This document shows, piece after piece, positions 18,082 to 28,219 of a stretch of 64,000 nucleotides of DNA. Position 1 is the first letter of the stretch, and every line of letters starts with the position of its first letter. A program made the translations under genes and the position numbers. Source of the stretch: Nocardia brasiliensis IFM 10847. GTDB taxonomy: Bacteria > Actinomycetota > Actinomycetes > Mycobacteriales > Mycobacteriaceae. The stretch lies in the NCBI RefSeq assembly GCF_000710915.1, contig NZ_BAUA01000010.1:42752-106751 (forward strand), written 5' to 3'. Under the pieces are notes generated by a model, which saw nothing but the letters and a program-made list of their open reading frames with translations, had not been told where the DNA came from and did not search any database.

Positions 18082-19602
18082 ATGAAACGAGGGGGCCAAT
18101 GGGACCGGTCGGGCAGAATGCTGGGTGACAGCGGACGATCGGGTTGGAAGCGGGTGCCAGCGATGCTGACGAACGGAGACGGAAGGCTGGGCGCGGCCGC
18201 GGTCGGGATAGCGGCGCTCGGCGTCGGCGAGGCGATCGCCGCGACCAGAGGCGGTTCGCTGATCGACACCCTCGGGCGGGCCATGATCGACGTCACGCCG
18301 GTGCCGGTGGTGGAAGCCACCGTCGCAATGTCGGGCCGGCACGACAAGGCGGCCACCCGGCTGGGCGTCGGCGCGGGCGCGGTGGCGGCGACCGTCGGAC
18401 TCGGTGCGCTGCCGCAGCGATTGCGCACCCCCGCCGCGGTCGCGTTCGGGGCCGGTGCCGCGGCGCTGGCGACCCGGCTGTCCACCCGCTCCACGTCCAC
18501 TGTCGCGGGCGCGGTCGCCGCGGCCGGGGTGCTGGCCACCGGACTGCCCCGGCGGCCGCGTGGACTGCTGCGCACGCTCGCCTGGGCGGCGGCGGGCGGC
18601 GGGATGTTCGCGGCCGCGCACACCCTGCATCACGATCTGGATCGCAAGCAGGACAACGATATTCGTCGGGTCGGGCCGATGGGAGCGCTCGGCGTCGTAC
18701 CCGAGGACGGCCTGGAGGGCGAGCCCGGCCTCTCGCCCTTGGTCACCGCGGCCCGGCGGATGTACGTCGCCGACGTGAACCTGCGTCCGCCCCGGATCGA
18801 TCCGATCCACTGGCGACTGTCGGTCACCGGCAAGGTCGCCCACCCGTTGCGCCTGTCGTTGGCCGAATTGGCCGAGGACGCGGTGGAATTCGACGCCGTC
18901 ATGGTGTGCGTGCACAACCGTCCCGGCGAGGGACGGGCGGCGAACGGGCGCTGGTTCGGCGTTCCGCTGGCCGATCTGCTGAAGCACGCGATCCCGGAGA
19001 CCGGCGCGACCAGGCTGGTCACCAAAGCCGTTGACGGCTACACGATCTCGCTGCCGGTCGAGCCGCTGCGTTCCGGCGAATGGCCGGGCTACGTGGTGAT
19101 CGGCATGAACGGTGAACCGCTCACGCCCGCCCACGGTTTCCCCGCCCGCGTTTTCGTACCGGGTCTGTACGGCCAGTACACCGGCGCGAAATGGCTGGGG
19201 GAGCTGGAGCTCGCCGACGACAGCCACGTCGACTACTGGTGGAAGCGGGGCTGGCCCGCCGGGCCGCTGTGGGTGTCTCCGCAGGCCCGCATCGACGTCA
19301 CCGCGCCGGGCCGGACGGCCGCCGGCACCACCACCGTCGCGGGTGTCGCCTGGGCGCCACCGCACGGCGTATCAGGTGTGGAAGTTCGTATCGGTCAAGG
19401 TGATTGGTTCCCCGCCGAGCTCGGTACCGAACTCGCCCCGGCCGCGTGGCGGCGCTGGCGCACCACCGTAGACCTCCCGCCGGGCGAACACGTCGTGCAG
19501 GCCCGCGCCATCAGCCGTGCCGGTGACGTCCAGGAAGGCAAGCATCGCGCGCCCTTCCCGACGGGCCCGTCGGGCTTCCACACGGTCACCGTCCAGGCCT
19601 GA
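18082..19602 (+). CDS. membrane-anchored molybdopterin-dependent oxidoreductase (sulfite oxidase family)
   Basis: 506 aa from the ATG at 18082; ATGs at 18118 and 18163 are alternatives and none has a strong ribosome site. Residues 30-200 are hydrophobic with four or more membrane helices. The molybdenum-cofactor domain begins near PRIDPIHWRLSVTGKV, with the Mo-ligating Cys in VMVCVHNRPGEG and conserved HGFPARVFVPGLYG. The C-terminal dimerisation (Mo-co_dimer) domain includes GVEVRIGQGDWFPAELG. It probably reduces or oxidises a small periplasmic substrate. The frame is open for 500 bases upstream through the repeats, but the start lies after them. Confidence 0.88.
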   Translation: MKRGGQWDRSGRMLGDSGRSGWKRVPAMLTNGDGRLGAAAVGIAALGVGEAIAATRGGSLIDTLGRAMIDVTPVPVVEATVAMSGRHDKAATRLGVGAGAVAATVGLGALPQRLRTPAAVAFGAGAAALATRLSTRSTSTVAGAVAAAGVLATGLPRRPRGLLRTLAWAAAGGGMFAAAHTLHHDLDRKQDNDIRRVGPMGALGVVPEDGLEGEPGLSPLVTAARRMYVADVNLRPPRIDPIHWRLSVTGKVAHPLRLSLAELAEDAVEFDAVMVCVHNRPGEGRAANGRWFGVPLADLLKHAIPETGATRLVTKAVDGYTISLPVEPLRSGEWPGYVVIGMNGEPLTPAHGFPARVFVPGLYGQYTGAKWLGELELADDSHVDYWWKRGWPAGPLWVSPQARIDVTAPGRTAAGTTTVAGVAWAPPHGVSGVEVRIGQGDWFPAELGTELAPAAWRRWRTTVDLPPGEHVVQARAISRAGDVQEGKHRAPFPTGPSGFHTVTVQA

Positions 19603-19608
19603 CCAAGA

Positions 19609-19665
19609 TCAGGGGGAACTGGTGGCGGGCGGCTCTCGGGCGATGCCGCCACCAGTTCCCCCTGA
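19609..19665. terminator. 20-bp hairpin terminator between convergent genes
   Basis: Arms 19609-19628 and 19646-19665 are perfectly complementary with a 17-base loop. It lies seven bases after the oxidoreductase stop and just before the stop of the convergent MerR gene. Confidence 0.9.
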
Positions 19666-19671
19666 GCGCGG

Positions 19672-20490
19672 TCACTTGGCGACGATGGGCTCCTGGAGTT
19701 CGGTCACCCAGCCGCTCTGGTCCTCGGTGTAGACGAGGGTGACCTCGCGGCTGGGACCGGTGGTGCGATAACCGTTTTCGTCGATCCAGCGACCGAGCGC
19801 CTGCCACGGTTCCAGCACCTCGTTCATGCTGCCCTTGTGCACCACCGTGGCCGCCTTCGCGACGGCCGGCAGGTCGACGATCTCGAAATCGTAGGCCGCG
19901 CTGGGTTCGACATCGACCGGCATGGCGGCGTGCGCGAGCACCGAACCGTCTTCGCGCTGTTCGTAATACGCGATGCCGCACCCGACGGTCGGTACGCCCG
20001 CAACCTCCAGCCTGCGGCAGATGTCCTCGAACAGCGGCCCGATCACCGGGCCGATCGAGCCGGGCTCGAAATCGCCTGCGGTATCGGACAGTACGGCCAC
20101 CCGAACGGCGGGCAGGGGTTTGACGATCACATCATGGACGGGCATGGCGCCTTCCTTCTCGATGATGCGGAGCCTCGATTCGACCTGGGCGAGCCGGGCG
20201 TTGTCGCTCGCGATGCGCTGCTCCAGCTCGCCGCGGCGCAGCGTGAGCATGCCGCGCAGTTCCGCGGCCGTGACCTTGTCGTCCAGGATGCGGCCGACCT
20301 GGTCCAGCGTGAAGCCGAGCTCCTTGAGTGCGACAACGCGATTCAGCCGGGCCAGCTGCCCGCCCGAGTAGTAGCGGTAGCCGCTGGACGCATCGACCCG
20401 ATCCGGGCGCAACAGTCCGATGGCATCGTAGTGGCGCAGCATGCGCACCGACACCCGTCCGTGTCTGGCGAAGTCTCCGATGGTGAACAT
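19672..20490 (-). CDS. MerR family regulator with GyrI-like effector domain
   Basis: 272 aa. The N-terminal MerR domain is complete: MFTIGDFARHGRVSVRMLRHYDAIGLLRP, then SSGYRYYSGGQLARLNRVVALKELGFTLDQV. A coiled-coil dimerisation helix spans about residues 85-120 (LRRGELEQRIASDNARLAQVESRL). The rest is a GyrI/AraC-type effector domain (VIVKPLPAVRVAVLSDTAG... ending EVTLVYTEDQSGWVTELQEPI). This is the architecture of BltR/BmrR-like multidrug sensors. The regulated gene is not evident; the neighbouring TPM gene lies downstream on the same template strand. Confidence 0.9.
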   Translation of the reverse strand: MFTIGDFARHGRVSVRMLRHYDAIGLLRPDRVDASSGYRYYSGGQLARLNRVVALKELGFTLDQVGRILDDKVTAAELRGMLTLRRGELEQRIASDNARLAQVESRLRIIEKEGAMPVHDVIVKPLPAVRVAVLSDTAGDFEPGSIGPVIGPLFEDICRRLEVAGVPTVGCGIAYYEQREDGSVLAHAAMPVDVEPSAAYDFEIVDLPAVAKAATVVHKGSMNEVLEPWQALGRWIDENGYRTTGPSREVTLVYTEDQSGWVTELQEPIVAK

Positions 20491-20549
20491 AACGACTCCC
20501 GGTCTATGGCCTCACACGGTGTCAGGGTCAAGCGGCGCCCGGCATTCGA

Positions 20550-22517
20550 TCAGAAGCGGCCGCCGCGGCTGATGCGCCGCGACCCGGACGAGCCGCCGTA
20601 GGAGCCAGCGCCCCAGCCGCCCGATCCGGAACGGCGGCCGCCGCTCGCGGCGCCGCGCAGCAGTCCGTCGATCAGGATGCCGCCGAGTACCGCGCCCGCC
20701 TGCGCGGTGCCCGACGGTGGTCGACTCGCCTCCCAGGCCCGCACGCTGGCCTGCGCAGCCTGCAGCGCGCGTCCGCCGAGTTCGGCGGCGGCCTGGGCGT
20801 TGGACAGCGCCTGTACCGGATCGGTGGGACTCAGCTGCTGCGCCGCCGCGAGATTGCGCTGCGCCTCGGACAACCGGGTGCGCGCCTCGGCGTCGATTCC
20901 GCCGCGCCGGGTGGTGATGTAGTCGGCCGCCGCGCGCACCCGGGTGCCCGCGTCGGTGAGTGCGCGGTCGAGCCGCCGGCGCAGATCCTCGGCGGCGAGT
21001 TTGCGGTCGGTGGCCGCGGCGATGGCACGATCCAGGTCGGTGTCGGCGGCCACGGCATCATGGAAGGCGTCCAACGGGTCGGCCTCCGCAGCCGCCGCGG
21101 CCTTGGTCAGCGCCGTTTGCGCCGCAGCGGTCGCGGCGGCCAGTTCCGGGCCGCCGTACTCGGAAAGCTCGGTGGCGGAGGCGATATCGCGGCGCAGCTC
21201 GTCCAGCACGGCGGGCAGTCCGTCGCGGGCCTGCTGGATATCGGTCGCGGCGTTCTCGACGGCGTCGAGCAGTGTGCGGGCCTGCCCGACCGCGGCTTCG
21301 GCCGCGCGGATCGCGGCCACCGCGCCGCCCTGCTTGCCCACGGGCTGGGTGAGGGCACTGCGGCCCGCGTCGATGTTCTGCTCCGCGAACGTGATTCGTT
21401 CCCCCGCCATGGTCACGTTGTCGTGGATCGGGGCCAGCACGCTCGCCGGATGTGCGGCGGTGAGCCGGGACATCTCCGCTTCGGCAGCGGGGACCCGGCT
21501 CTTCAGCTCGACCAGATCCCTGGTGAGACCGGCCAATCGGTCGGCGGCGTTGATCAGCAGGTTGCGCATCGCGTCGAATTCGGCCACCTGGGCGTCGAGT
21601 TCACGGTCGGCGCGGCCCACCGTGCCGATCAGGTCGACCAGCAGCGTGCGCTGCTCGTCCGGGGTCTCCGGAATATCGTCGTCCAGTCGTTGGCGGATCG
21701 AGAAGGCCTTGGCGGCAGCGGTTTTCGCGTGGTCGAGCGCGGTGGTGAAGGGGAGGGTGGCGGTCGCGCCGAACTCGCCGGTGGCCAGCTCCAGCTCCTC
21801 ACCGCTGGTCCGGATCGCGTTGTCGATCTCGACGAGCGCCTCGCGCGAGCGCGTGTCCAACGCCTCGACCGGCAAGGCCGCCAGTGCCGTGGTGTTGTCC
21901 GGATCGATCTGCCGGGCCGCCGCGAGTTCGGCGCGTGCTCGTGTGCGAGTTCGTTTGCGGGAGTACAGCACCAGCCCCACGATGACGAGCACCACTACGC
22001 CGCCCAGAAGTAACAGCACCCGAATGTCGGTGCCGCCGCGCATCGCCGAGTTCAGGCCGTCCGCGGTGGCGATGCCGGCGTCCGCCCAACGGCCGTCGCG
22101 CAGCGCGGGCTCCACCTCCCGGCTGAGCAGGCTGTCCAGCTCGGCATCGCTGACACCGCTCGGCGCGTTGCCCGCCAGCCGGTAGGCGCGATCCCGGGTC
22201 GCGATCGCGAGCAACAGATCGCGCGTGCCGAGATCCGATTTCGCCGCGGTCTGATCGGCCCACTGCTGCGACCCGAGACCGTCGAAATCGCGCACATAGA
22301 CCACCCACAACCGCACCTGGTGGTCTGCGTACAGCTGGTTCACCGCCGAGCGCACCTGATCGAGCTGACCCTGGTCGAGGACTTTCGCCGGATCGACCAC
22401 GTAGGTGTCCAGGCGGGCCGGCGGTTCCGCGTGCGCCAACGGCGCACCGGTCAGGGTGACGGCGAGACAGGCCGCCACCGCGGCGGTCCAGCGGACGACA
22501 CGACTCGGTAGCGACAT
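20550..22517 (-). CDS. TPM-domain membrane protein with long coiled coil
   Basis: 655 aa. A signal peptide (VVRWTAAVAACLAVTLTGAPLAHAE) is followed by a TPM phosphatase-type domain (about 35-150: YVVDPAKVLDQGQLDQVRSAVNQLYADHQVRLWVVYVRDF). One membrane helix lies at about 168-186 (VLLLLGGVVVLVIVGLVLY). The cytoplasmic remainder is Ala/Glu/Arg-rich alpha helix. The C-terminus is Gly/Ser/Arg-rich (GSGGWGAGSYGGSSGSRRISRGGRF), as in other actinobacterial TPM proteins. It is probably involved in envelope or protein quality functions; the activity is not established for this group. Confidence 0.88.
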   Translation of the reverse strand: MSLPSRVVRWTAAVAACLAVTLTGAPLAHAEPPARLDTYVVDPAKVLDQGQLDQVRSAVNQLYADHQVRLWVVYVRDFDGLGSQQWADQTAAKSDLGTRDLLLAIATRDRAYRLAGNAPSGVSDAELDSLLSREVEPALRDGRWADAGIATADGLNSAMRGGTDIRVLLLLGGVVVLVIVGLVLYSRKRTRTRARAELAAARQIDPDNTTALAALPVEALDTRSREALVEIDNAIRTSGEELELATGEFGATATLPFTTALDHAKTAAAKAFSIRQRLDDDIPETPDEQRTLLVDLIGTVGRADRELDAQVAEFDAMRNLLINAADRLAGLTRDLVELKSRVPAAEAEMSRLTAAHPASVLAPIHDNVTMAGERITFAEQNIDAGRSALTQPVGKQGGAVAAIRAAEAAVGQARTLLDAVENAATDIQQARDGLPAVLDELRRDIASATELSEYGGPELAAATAAAQTALTKAAAAAEADPLDAFHDAVAADTDLDRAIAAATDRKLAAEDLRRRLDRALTDAGTRVRAAADYITTRRGGIDAEARTRLSEAQRNLAAAQQLSPTDPVQALSNAQAAAELGGRALQAAQASVRAWEASRPPSGTAQAGAVLGGILIDGLLRGAASGGRRSGSGGWGAGSYGGSSGSRRISRGGRF

Positions 22518-22603
22518 GCGACGAATCTAGCGCGCGGCAGGTCGGGGCGGTGGGTGCCGCCGCGAGTGGTCGCGGCCGGCGCCGGATGGCTAGCATCGGA
22601 AAC

Positions 22604-23281
22604 GTGATCACCATCGATCGCCCGTACACCGGCCATGTTTCGGCGGATTCGAATCCGCAGCAGCGCGATGTCGCGGGCGCGCGCATAGTCAAGATGTCCG
22701 TCGGCGGCATGGACAACAACTGCTACCTGGTGCAATGCACGGGTACCGGCGCCACGCTGCTCATCGACGCCGCGAACGAGCCGGCGCGCATCGAAGCCCT
22801 CGTCGATCATGTGGCGCCCGGTCAGATCGCTTTGATCGTCACCACCCATCAGCATCCGGACCACTGGTTCGCACTGAAGGAGACGGCCGCCGCGACGGGC
22901 GCGCCGACCGCGGCCCACCCGCTCGACGCCGATCCGTTGCCGGTGCGTCCCGATCGGCTGCTCGCCGACGGCGAGCACCTCGGTGTCGGCAACCTCTCGT
23001 TCGAGGTCATCCATCTCAGCGGCCACACGCCCGGCTCGGTCGCCCTCGCCTGCACCGACGGCGACGGTCTGGTGCACCTGTTCACCGGCGACTCGCTGTT
23101 CCCCGGCGGCGTCGGCCGCACCACCGACCCGGCCGCCTTCGACTCGCTCTACCAGGACGTGACGACCAAGATCTTCGCCCGCTACCCCGACGACACCGTC
23201 GTCTATCCTGGCCACGGCGACGACACCACGCTCGGCGCCGAGCGTCCCCATCTCGGTGAATGGCGCGAACGCGGCTGGTAG
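22604..23281 (+). CDS. MBL-fold metallo-hydrolase (glyoxalase II-like)
   Basis: About 225 aa from the GTG at 22604; an ATG at 22586 is also in frame. The metal site is THQHPDHW (HxHxDH with Pro), with later ligands in HLSGHTPGS, TGDSLFPGGVGRT and VVYPGHGDDTT. The arrangement is that of glyoxalase II-type hydrolases of thioesters such as S-lactoyl-mycothiol. Substrate is inferred from the family only. Confidence 0.9.
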   Translation: MITIDRPYTGHVSADSNPQQRDVAGARIVKMSVGGMDNNCYLVQCTGTGATLLIDAANEPARIEALVDHVAPGQIALIVTTHQHPDHWFALKETAAATGAPTAAHPLDADPLPVRPDRLLADGEHLGVGNLSFEVIHLSGHTPGSVALACTDGDGLVHLFTGDSLFPGGVGRTTDPAAFDSLYQDVTTKIFARYPDDTVVYPGHGDDTTLGAERPHLGEWRERGW

Positions 23282-23358
23282 CGCGGGCCGGTAGCCTCAC
23301 CCCCGTCGCGCTGGGCCGAACAACCCGCGCGCGAGACACCTACTGGCAGACTTGGGGA

Positions 23359-24066
23359 GTGGATTTGCCATCGATGCGCGCTCGAGCCGGTGCGGCGCCC
23401 GACCCTGCCCAGGCCACGGCGCCCGCGCGCGGCTTCGCCGCCGGGTTGCTGCGCTGGACGCGCCGGTTGGTCGTCGGCTCGGTGCTGATGGGTTTGGTGC
23501 TGGTCGGCGGGACCGCCTTCCGGGTCTGGCAGGTCGCGCGGATCGACGACTACACCCCCGCCGACGCGATCGTGGTGCTCGGCGCCGCGCAGTACTCCGG
23601 AACGCCGTCCTCGGTGTTCGAGGCGCGACTCGACCAGGCCTACAAGCTGTTCCGGCTCGGCGTGGCGCCGCGGGTGATCACCGTCGGCGGCAAACAGGAG
23701 GGTGACCTCTATACCGAGGCGGCGTCCGGCAAGAACTATCTGCAATCGCGCGGCATCCCGAGCGACCGGATCCTCGCGGTGGAAACCGGCTCGGACACGC
23801 TGCGCAGCGTCGAGGCGGTCGCCACCGCCATGCAGGCCCGCGATATGTCGGCCGCCGTGCTGGTCAGCGATCCGTGGCATTCGCTGCGCACCCGCACCAT
23901 GGCCCGCGACGAGGGGCTCGACGCGTGGACCGCGCCGACCCGGACCGGTCCCGCCGTCTACACCCGCGAGTCGCAGGCCCACGGAATCGCCAGGGAGACA
24001 GGCGCTCTGCTCTGGTATCAGCTCACCCATTTCGCGGCGGACTTCCGATATACGGCCGGACAGTGA
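23359..24066 (+). CDS. YdcF/SanA-like DUF218 protein, membrane-anchored
   Basis: About 235 aa from a GTG at 23359 with GGGG just upstream; an ATG at 23374 is an alternative. An N-terminal membrane helix ([17 protein letters not shown]) anchors a DUF218 domain: [70 protein letters not shown]. Proteins of this group act in envelope or vancomycin-related barrier functions in other bacteria. It ends 65 bases before dgt. Confidence 0.88.
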   Translation: MDLPSMRARAGAAPDPAQATAPARGFAAGLLRWTRRLVVGSVLMGLVLVGGTAFRVWQVARIDDYTPADAIVVLGAAQYSGTPSSVFEARLDQAYKLFRLGVAPRVITVGGKQEGDLYTEAASGKNYLQSRGIPSDRILAVETGSDTLRSVEAVATAMQARDMSAAVLVSDPWHSLRTRTMARDEGLDAWTAPTRTGPAVYTRESQAHGIARETGALLWYQLTHFAADFRYTAGQ

Positions 24067-24130
24067 GCGAGAACCGAAGGCGCGGCAGGGCTTTGGGCCC
24101 GAAAGCGCCGTGCGTGAGCGAGGTGGAGTA

Positions 24131-25390
24131 GTGCAGAACTACAGTGAGCCGGACTACGAACGCTTGGTCGTCGAGCGGCCGAAGACCGCGGGCCTCGGTG
24201 CGCCGGGCAGCGAATTCGAGGTCGGGCACCGCACCGAATTCGCCCGCGACCGGGCCCGGGTGCTGCATTCGGCGGCGCTGCGCCGGCTCGCCGACAAGAC
24301 GCAGGTGATGGGTCCCCGCGACGGAGACACCCCGCGCACCCGGCTCACCCATTCGCTCGAGGTGGCCCAGATCGGCCGCAGCATCGGCGAAGGCCTCGGC
24401 TGCGATCCCGATCTGGTGGACCTCGCCGGCTTGGCGCACGACATCGGTCACCCGCCGTACGGGCACAACGGCGAGAAGGCGCTCGACCATTTCGCCGACG
24501 CGCACGGCGGTTTCGAAGGCAACGCGCAGAACCTGCGGATCCTCACCCGCCTCGAACCCAAGGTGCTCGACCCCGCCGGAGTCAGCGCGGGCCTGAATCT
24601 CACCCGCGCCTCGCTCGACGCGGCACTCAAGTATCCCTGGGGCAGAACCGGTCCCGGCACCAAGTTCGGCGCCTACGACATCGACGCCGAACGGCTCGCC
24701 TGGATTCGCAAGGGCGCGCCCGAACGTCGCCGCAGCCTGGAATGCCAGATCATGGACTGGGCCGACGATGTCGCGTACTCGGTGCACGACGTCGAGGACG
24801 GCGTCATCGCGGGACGTATCGATCTGCGGGCGCTGGCCGACCCGTGGGAGCAGGAGGCGCTGGCCAGCCTGGGCAGGCACAAGCACTACCCGCTGTCCGC
24901 GGAAGAACTCGTCGCCGCGGCGCAACGCCTCTCCGAGCTGCCGGTCGTCGCCGCGGTTTCCGCCTACGACGGCACCCTGGCCAGTTCGGTCGCGCTCAAA
25001 CGACTCACCAGCGAACTCGTCGGCCGGTTCGCCACCGCCGCGATCACCGCGACGCGCGAGATCGCGGGCACCGGACCGCTGTTGCGGTACGGCGCGGATC
25101 TCGAGGTGCCGCTCATCGCGGCTGCCGAAGTCGCGGTGCTCAAGACCGTCGCGCTGCACTACGTCATGTCCGATCGGGATCACAAACTGCGCCAGGCCGG
25201 GCAGCGCGACCAGATCCAGGCGGTCGCCACCCGGCTGCTCGCGACCGCGCCGAACGGACTCGACCCACTGCTGCTGCCCTGGTGGCACGCCGCGGCCGAC
25301 GACACCGCGCGGGTGCGCGTCATCGTCGATCAGATCGCGTCCTACACCGAGAGCAGGCTCGAACGGGTGGCCGCGCTGCTCGGCGTCTGA
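24131..25390 (+). CDS. dgt: deoxyguanosinetriphosphate triphosphohydrolase (dGTPase)
   Basis: 419 aa from a GTG at 24131 preceded by GAGGTGGAG; the frame is open far upstream but homologues begin here. It hydrolyses dGTP to deoxyguanosine and triphosphate. HD-domain metal ligands are visible: [30 protein letters not shown] (the paired HD) and [16 protein letters not shown]. The adjacent dnaG matches the mycobacterial Rv2344c-Rv2343c order, which links dNTP control and replication priming. Confidence 0.95.
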   Translation: MQNYSEPDYERLVVERPKTAGLGAPGSEFEVGHRTEFARDRARVLHSAALRRLADKTQVMGPRDGDTPRTRLTHSLEVAQIGRSIGEGLGCDPDLVDLAGLAHDIGHPPYGHNGEKALDHFADAHGGFEGNAQNLRILTRLEPKVLDPAGVSAGLNLTRASLDAALKYPWGRTGPGTKFGAYDIDAERLAWIRKGAPERRRSLECQIMDWADDVAYSVHDVEDGVIAGRIDLRALADPWEQEALASLGRHKHYPLSAEELVAAAQRLSELPVVAAVSAYDGTLASSVALKRLTSELVGRFATAAITATREIAGTGPLLRYGADLEVPLIAAAEVAVLKTVALHYVMSDRDHKLRQAGQRDQIQAVATRLLATAPNGLDPLLLPWWHAAADDTARVRVIVDQIASYTESRLERVAALLGV

Positions 25391-25445
25391 GCGTGTGAAC
25401 AGCCACAGGTGAAGAACGCGGGCCGCGCCGGGTACGCTCACTGCC

Positions 25446-27371
25446 GTGGCCGGACGACTTCCAGATCGCGATATCGCGGCGATACGTGACCGTGTCCGGA
25501 TCGAAGACATCGTGGGCGAGTACGTCGCGTTGAAACGCGCCGGCGCGGACTCCATGAAGGGGTTGTGTCCCTTCCACGACGAGAAGTCGCCGTCGTTCCA
25601 CGTCCGGCCGAACCACGGCCTGTTCCACTGCTTCGGCTGCGGCGAGGGCGGCGACGTCTTCGCGTTCCTGCAGAAGATGGAACACGTCGGCTTCGTCGAG
25701 GCGGTCGAGCAGCTGGCCGATCGGATCGGCTACCAGATCAACTACGAGGGCGGCGGCACCTCGGTGCAGCGCGACCGCGGCACCCGCTCCCGGCTGGTCG
25801 CGGCCAACGCCGCCGCGCACGAGTACTACATGGCGCAGCTGCGCGAGCCGGAGGCCGAGACGGCGCGCAAGTTCCTCACCGATCGCAATTTCGATGCCGC
25901 CGCCGCGCAGCAGTTCGGCTGCGGTTACGCCCCCGCGGGCTGGGACACGCTCACAAAGCATCTGCTACGCAAGGGTTTCGAGTTCAAGGAGCTGGAGGCG
26001 GCCGGGCTGTCCCGGCAGGGCCAGCGCGGCCCGATCGACCGATTCCACCGCAGGCTGCTCTGGCCGATCCGCAACCTCGGCGGCGACGTCATCGGATTCG
26101 GCGCGCGCAAGCTGTTCGACGACGACACCATGCCGGGCAAATACATCAACACCCCGGAAACCATCCTGTACAAGAAGTCTCAGGTGCTGTTCGGCCTCGA
26201 CCTGGCCAAGCGCGATATCGCCAAGGGACACCAGGCCGTGGTCGTCGAGGGCTACACCGATGTGATGGCCATGCACCTGGCCGGGGTGAAAACCGCCGTC
26301 GCGTCCTGCGGCACCGCCTTCGGTGACGAGCATCTCGCACTGCTGCGCAGGCTGCTGCTCGACGACAACTTCTGGCGCGGCGAGATCATCTACACCTTCG
26401 ACGGTGACGCGGCGGGCCAGGCTGCGGCGCTGAAAGCCTTTGCGGGCGACCAGAAGCTGGCCGGCCAGACCTACATCGCGGTCGCGCCCGACGGCCAGGA
26501 CCCGTGCGAGCTGCGCCAGCACTCCGGCGACGGTGCGGTGCGCGACCTGGTGGCCCGCCGAACCCCGTTGTACGAGTTCGTCGTTCGCGGCCTGCTCGCC
26601 GACCACAATCTGGACACCGCCGAGGGGCAGGTCGAGGCGCTGCGCCGGGCCATTCCGGTGGTCGCCCAGATCAAGGACAACGCACTGCGCAAGGCCTACG
26701 CGACGAAGCTGGCCGGCTGGGTCGGCTGGGACGATATCCAGACCGTGGTGCGCCGGGTCGGCGACGAAGCCAAACGGAATCGCATGGGCGGCGCCCGCCC
26801 CGCCAATGGCGCCCGGCAGCCTGCCCCGCAGCCCGAGGTGGTCGCCGAACATCCTGCGGCTCGGCCGAAGCCGAACGATCCGACCCTGCTGCCGCAACGT
26901 CAGGTACTGGCGGCAGCGCTGCAATACCCCGCCATGGCCGGAGCGTCGTTCGACGCGCTGGAAGCCGACGCGTTCACCCACCCCGCCTACGCGGCGATCC
27001 GCCAGTTGATCACCGAGGCGGGCGGCACCGCGGCCGGACTCGGCGGCGCGGAATGGCTCAACGCGGTCGCGGACCGCACCGACGACCTCACCATGCGCGC
27101 TCTGCTCTCCGAACTGGCCAGCGAGCCGTTACCGGTGAAGAACGCGGCCGGGATCCCGCGCTTCGTCGCCGGCGTGCTGGCACGCACCCAGGAGGCGTGG
27201 GTCGGCCGGCAGATCGCCGAGCTGAAGTCGAAGCTGCAGCGGGTGTCGTCCACCGAGCAGCCCGACGCGTACATGGCCCTGTTCGGTGACCTCGTGGCCT
27301 TGGAGCAGTACCGCAAGAGCCTGCTCACCCAGGCGATGGGCAACCACGACGATTTCGCCACCGGCGCCTAG
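25446..27371 (+). CDS. dnaG: DNA primase
   Basis: 641 aa. N-terminal CHC2 zinc finger: CPFHDEKSPSFHVRPNHGLFHCFGCGEGGD at about residues 40-68. The TOPRIM catalytic core contains VVVEGYTDVMAMHLAG and YTFDGDAAGQAA, with the metal-binding Glu and Asp-x-Asp. A C-terminal DnaB-interaction domain follows from about residue 480. It makes RNA primers for replication. The start is a GTG with AC-rich upstream, 55 bases after dgt. Confidence 0.96.
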   Translation: MAGRLPDRDIAAIRDRVRIEDIVGEYVALKRAGADSMKGLCPFHDEKSPSFHVRPNHGLFHCFGCGEGGDVFAFLQKMEHVGFVEAVEQLADRIGYQINYEGGGTSVQRDRGTRSRLVAANAAAHEYYMAQLREPEAETARKFLTDRNFDAAAAQQFGCGYAPAGWDTLTKHLLRKGFEFKELEAAGLSRQGQRGPIDRFHRRLLWPIRNLGGDVIGFGARKLFDDDTMPGKYINTPETILYKKSQVLFGLDLAKRDIAKGHQAVVVEGYTDVMAMHLAGVKTAVASCGTAFGDEHLALLRRLLLDDNFWRGEIIYTFDGDAAGQAAALKAFAGDQKLAGQTYIAVAPDGQDPCELRQHSGDGAVRDLVARRTPLYEFVVRGLLADHNLDTAEGQVEALRRAIPVVAQIKDNALRKAYATKLAGWVGWDDIQTVVRRVGDEAKRNRMGGARPANGARQPAPQPEVVAEHPAARPKPNDPTLLPQRQVLAAALQYPAMAGASFDALEADAFTHPAYAAIRQLITEAGGTAAGLGGAEWLNAVADRTDDLTMRALLSELASEPLPVKNAAGIPRFVAGVLARTQEAWVGRQIAELKSKLQRVSSTEQPDAYMALFGDLVALEQYRKSLLTQAMGNHDDFATGA

Positions 27372-27389
27372 CGCACCGGTGGCGCGCGG

Positions 27390-27635
27390 TCAGCGGCGCA
27401 GCTGATCCTGCGGGACGAGCACCGTGGTGCGTTCGTCCAGCGGCTCCATCGGTTCCAGCTTCGGGCGGGTGCTCAGCTTGTCCGACAGGCGCTGCCTGCC
27501 CACCAGCACGAGCTTGCGGGTCACCGGGCTCTCGGTCAGCGCCCGGGTCGCCGCGCTGATCTGCTCGTAGCGAGCTCGCCCGGCCTTGCTGCCGAGTACA
27601 TACCCGGCTGCCACGCCGATGATCAACCGCAGCAT
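27390..27635 (-). CDS. small YtxH-like membrane protein
   Basis: 81 aa from the ATG at 27635, with GGAGGAG upstream; the longer open frame has no ribosome site. An N-terminal membrane segment (LRLIIGVAAGYVLGSKAGRARYEQI) carries the GYxLGxKAGRxRYEQI signature of a widespread actinobacterial family. A basic amphipathic tail follows. Convergent with dnaG, with only 18 bases between stops. Function unknown. Confidence 0.85.
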   Translation of the reverse strand: MLRLIIGVAAGYVLGSKAGRARYEQISAATRALTESPVTRKLVLVGRQRLSDKLSTRPKLEPMEPLDERTTVLVPQDQLRR

Positions 27636-27950
27636 CTCGATGTGCTCCTCCCAGTTGCCTGTTCGCCGCTCTATCCTGCCCGACGCCCGACAGACCTGTC
27701 GATCCGGATAGGCGCACTTGGGTGGCGCCTGGCTGATATCCATCGCCGGACCGGAGCGTGGCAAGACCGCCGACGCCCCGTTCTTCCACCGGTGCGCCAC
27801 CGAATGGGAAAGACCCACACCATGTTTCGTGGTGGAGCCGTATAGGCGTTGGGCCGTCCACGGCACAGCGACCGGCGACTGGATTCGGGCACACGGCGGA
27901 TCCGCGATCGGTCATCGTCGGGCGATGACCCGGTTCGAGGCGAACCAGTG
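27636..27950. other. intergenic region, no gene seen
   Basis: 315 bases with no convincing coding sequence on either strand. It holds a hairpin at 27910-27930 (GGTCATCG / CGATGACC, five-base loop), which is correctly placed to terminate the small zinc-finger gene ending at 27951, and presumably the promoter of the YtxH-like gene. Confidence 0.6.
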
Positions 27951-28094
27951 TCAGGCGGCGAGCTCTTCTCGCTTGGCCCGATGCTCGTCGCACAGGTAGT
28001 AACGGCTGCTGCGGCGGATGTGCGCCGGGTCCAGTCGTTGCGCGAAGGTGAGGTTCTCTCGGCGCCAGCAATCGCCGCAGGCGAATTCGCTCAT
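27951..28094 (-). CDS. 47-aa zinc-ribbon-like protein
   Basis: Short gene with an ATG at 28094 preceded by GAGGAGG at good spacing. Sequence begins MSEFACGDCWRRENLTF and ends CDEHRAKREELAA. The CGDC and CDEH pairs are spaced like a four-ligand zinc knuckle (Cys-x2-Cys...Cys-x2-His). The basic stretch HIRRSSRYY lies between. A hairpin follows its stop. It resembles small zinc-finger proteins scattered through Nocardia and Streptomyces; function unknown. Confidence 0.7.
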   Translation of the reverse strand: MSEFACGDCWRRENLTFAQRLDPAHIRRSSRYYLCDEHRAKREELAA

Positions 28095-28219
28095 GTCGGC
28101 CTCCTCGTTCCGTTGCTCAGCGGGTCGCTGAGGAGTTCCCGCTCAGTGCCGCGCTCAGCCCTGTAGTTCCCATAGTCTCCCCTGATGGTGGCCATACTGT
28201 TACCGCTTGTTACCGGTAG

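Noticed and set aside
17336..18085. 249-aa repeat-protein frame through the GC-rich tract
   Set aside because: Other frames of the same tract are open too; composition is Arg/Ala/Gly and Cys by base bias, with no start signal.
24023..25555. 510-aa open frame antisense to dgt
   Set aside because: Mirrors dgt codon structure; no recognisable protein and it would span the dgt promoter.
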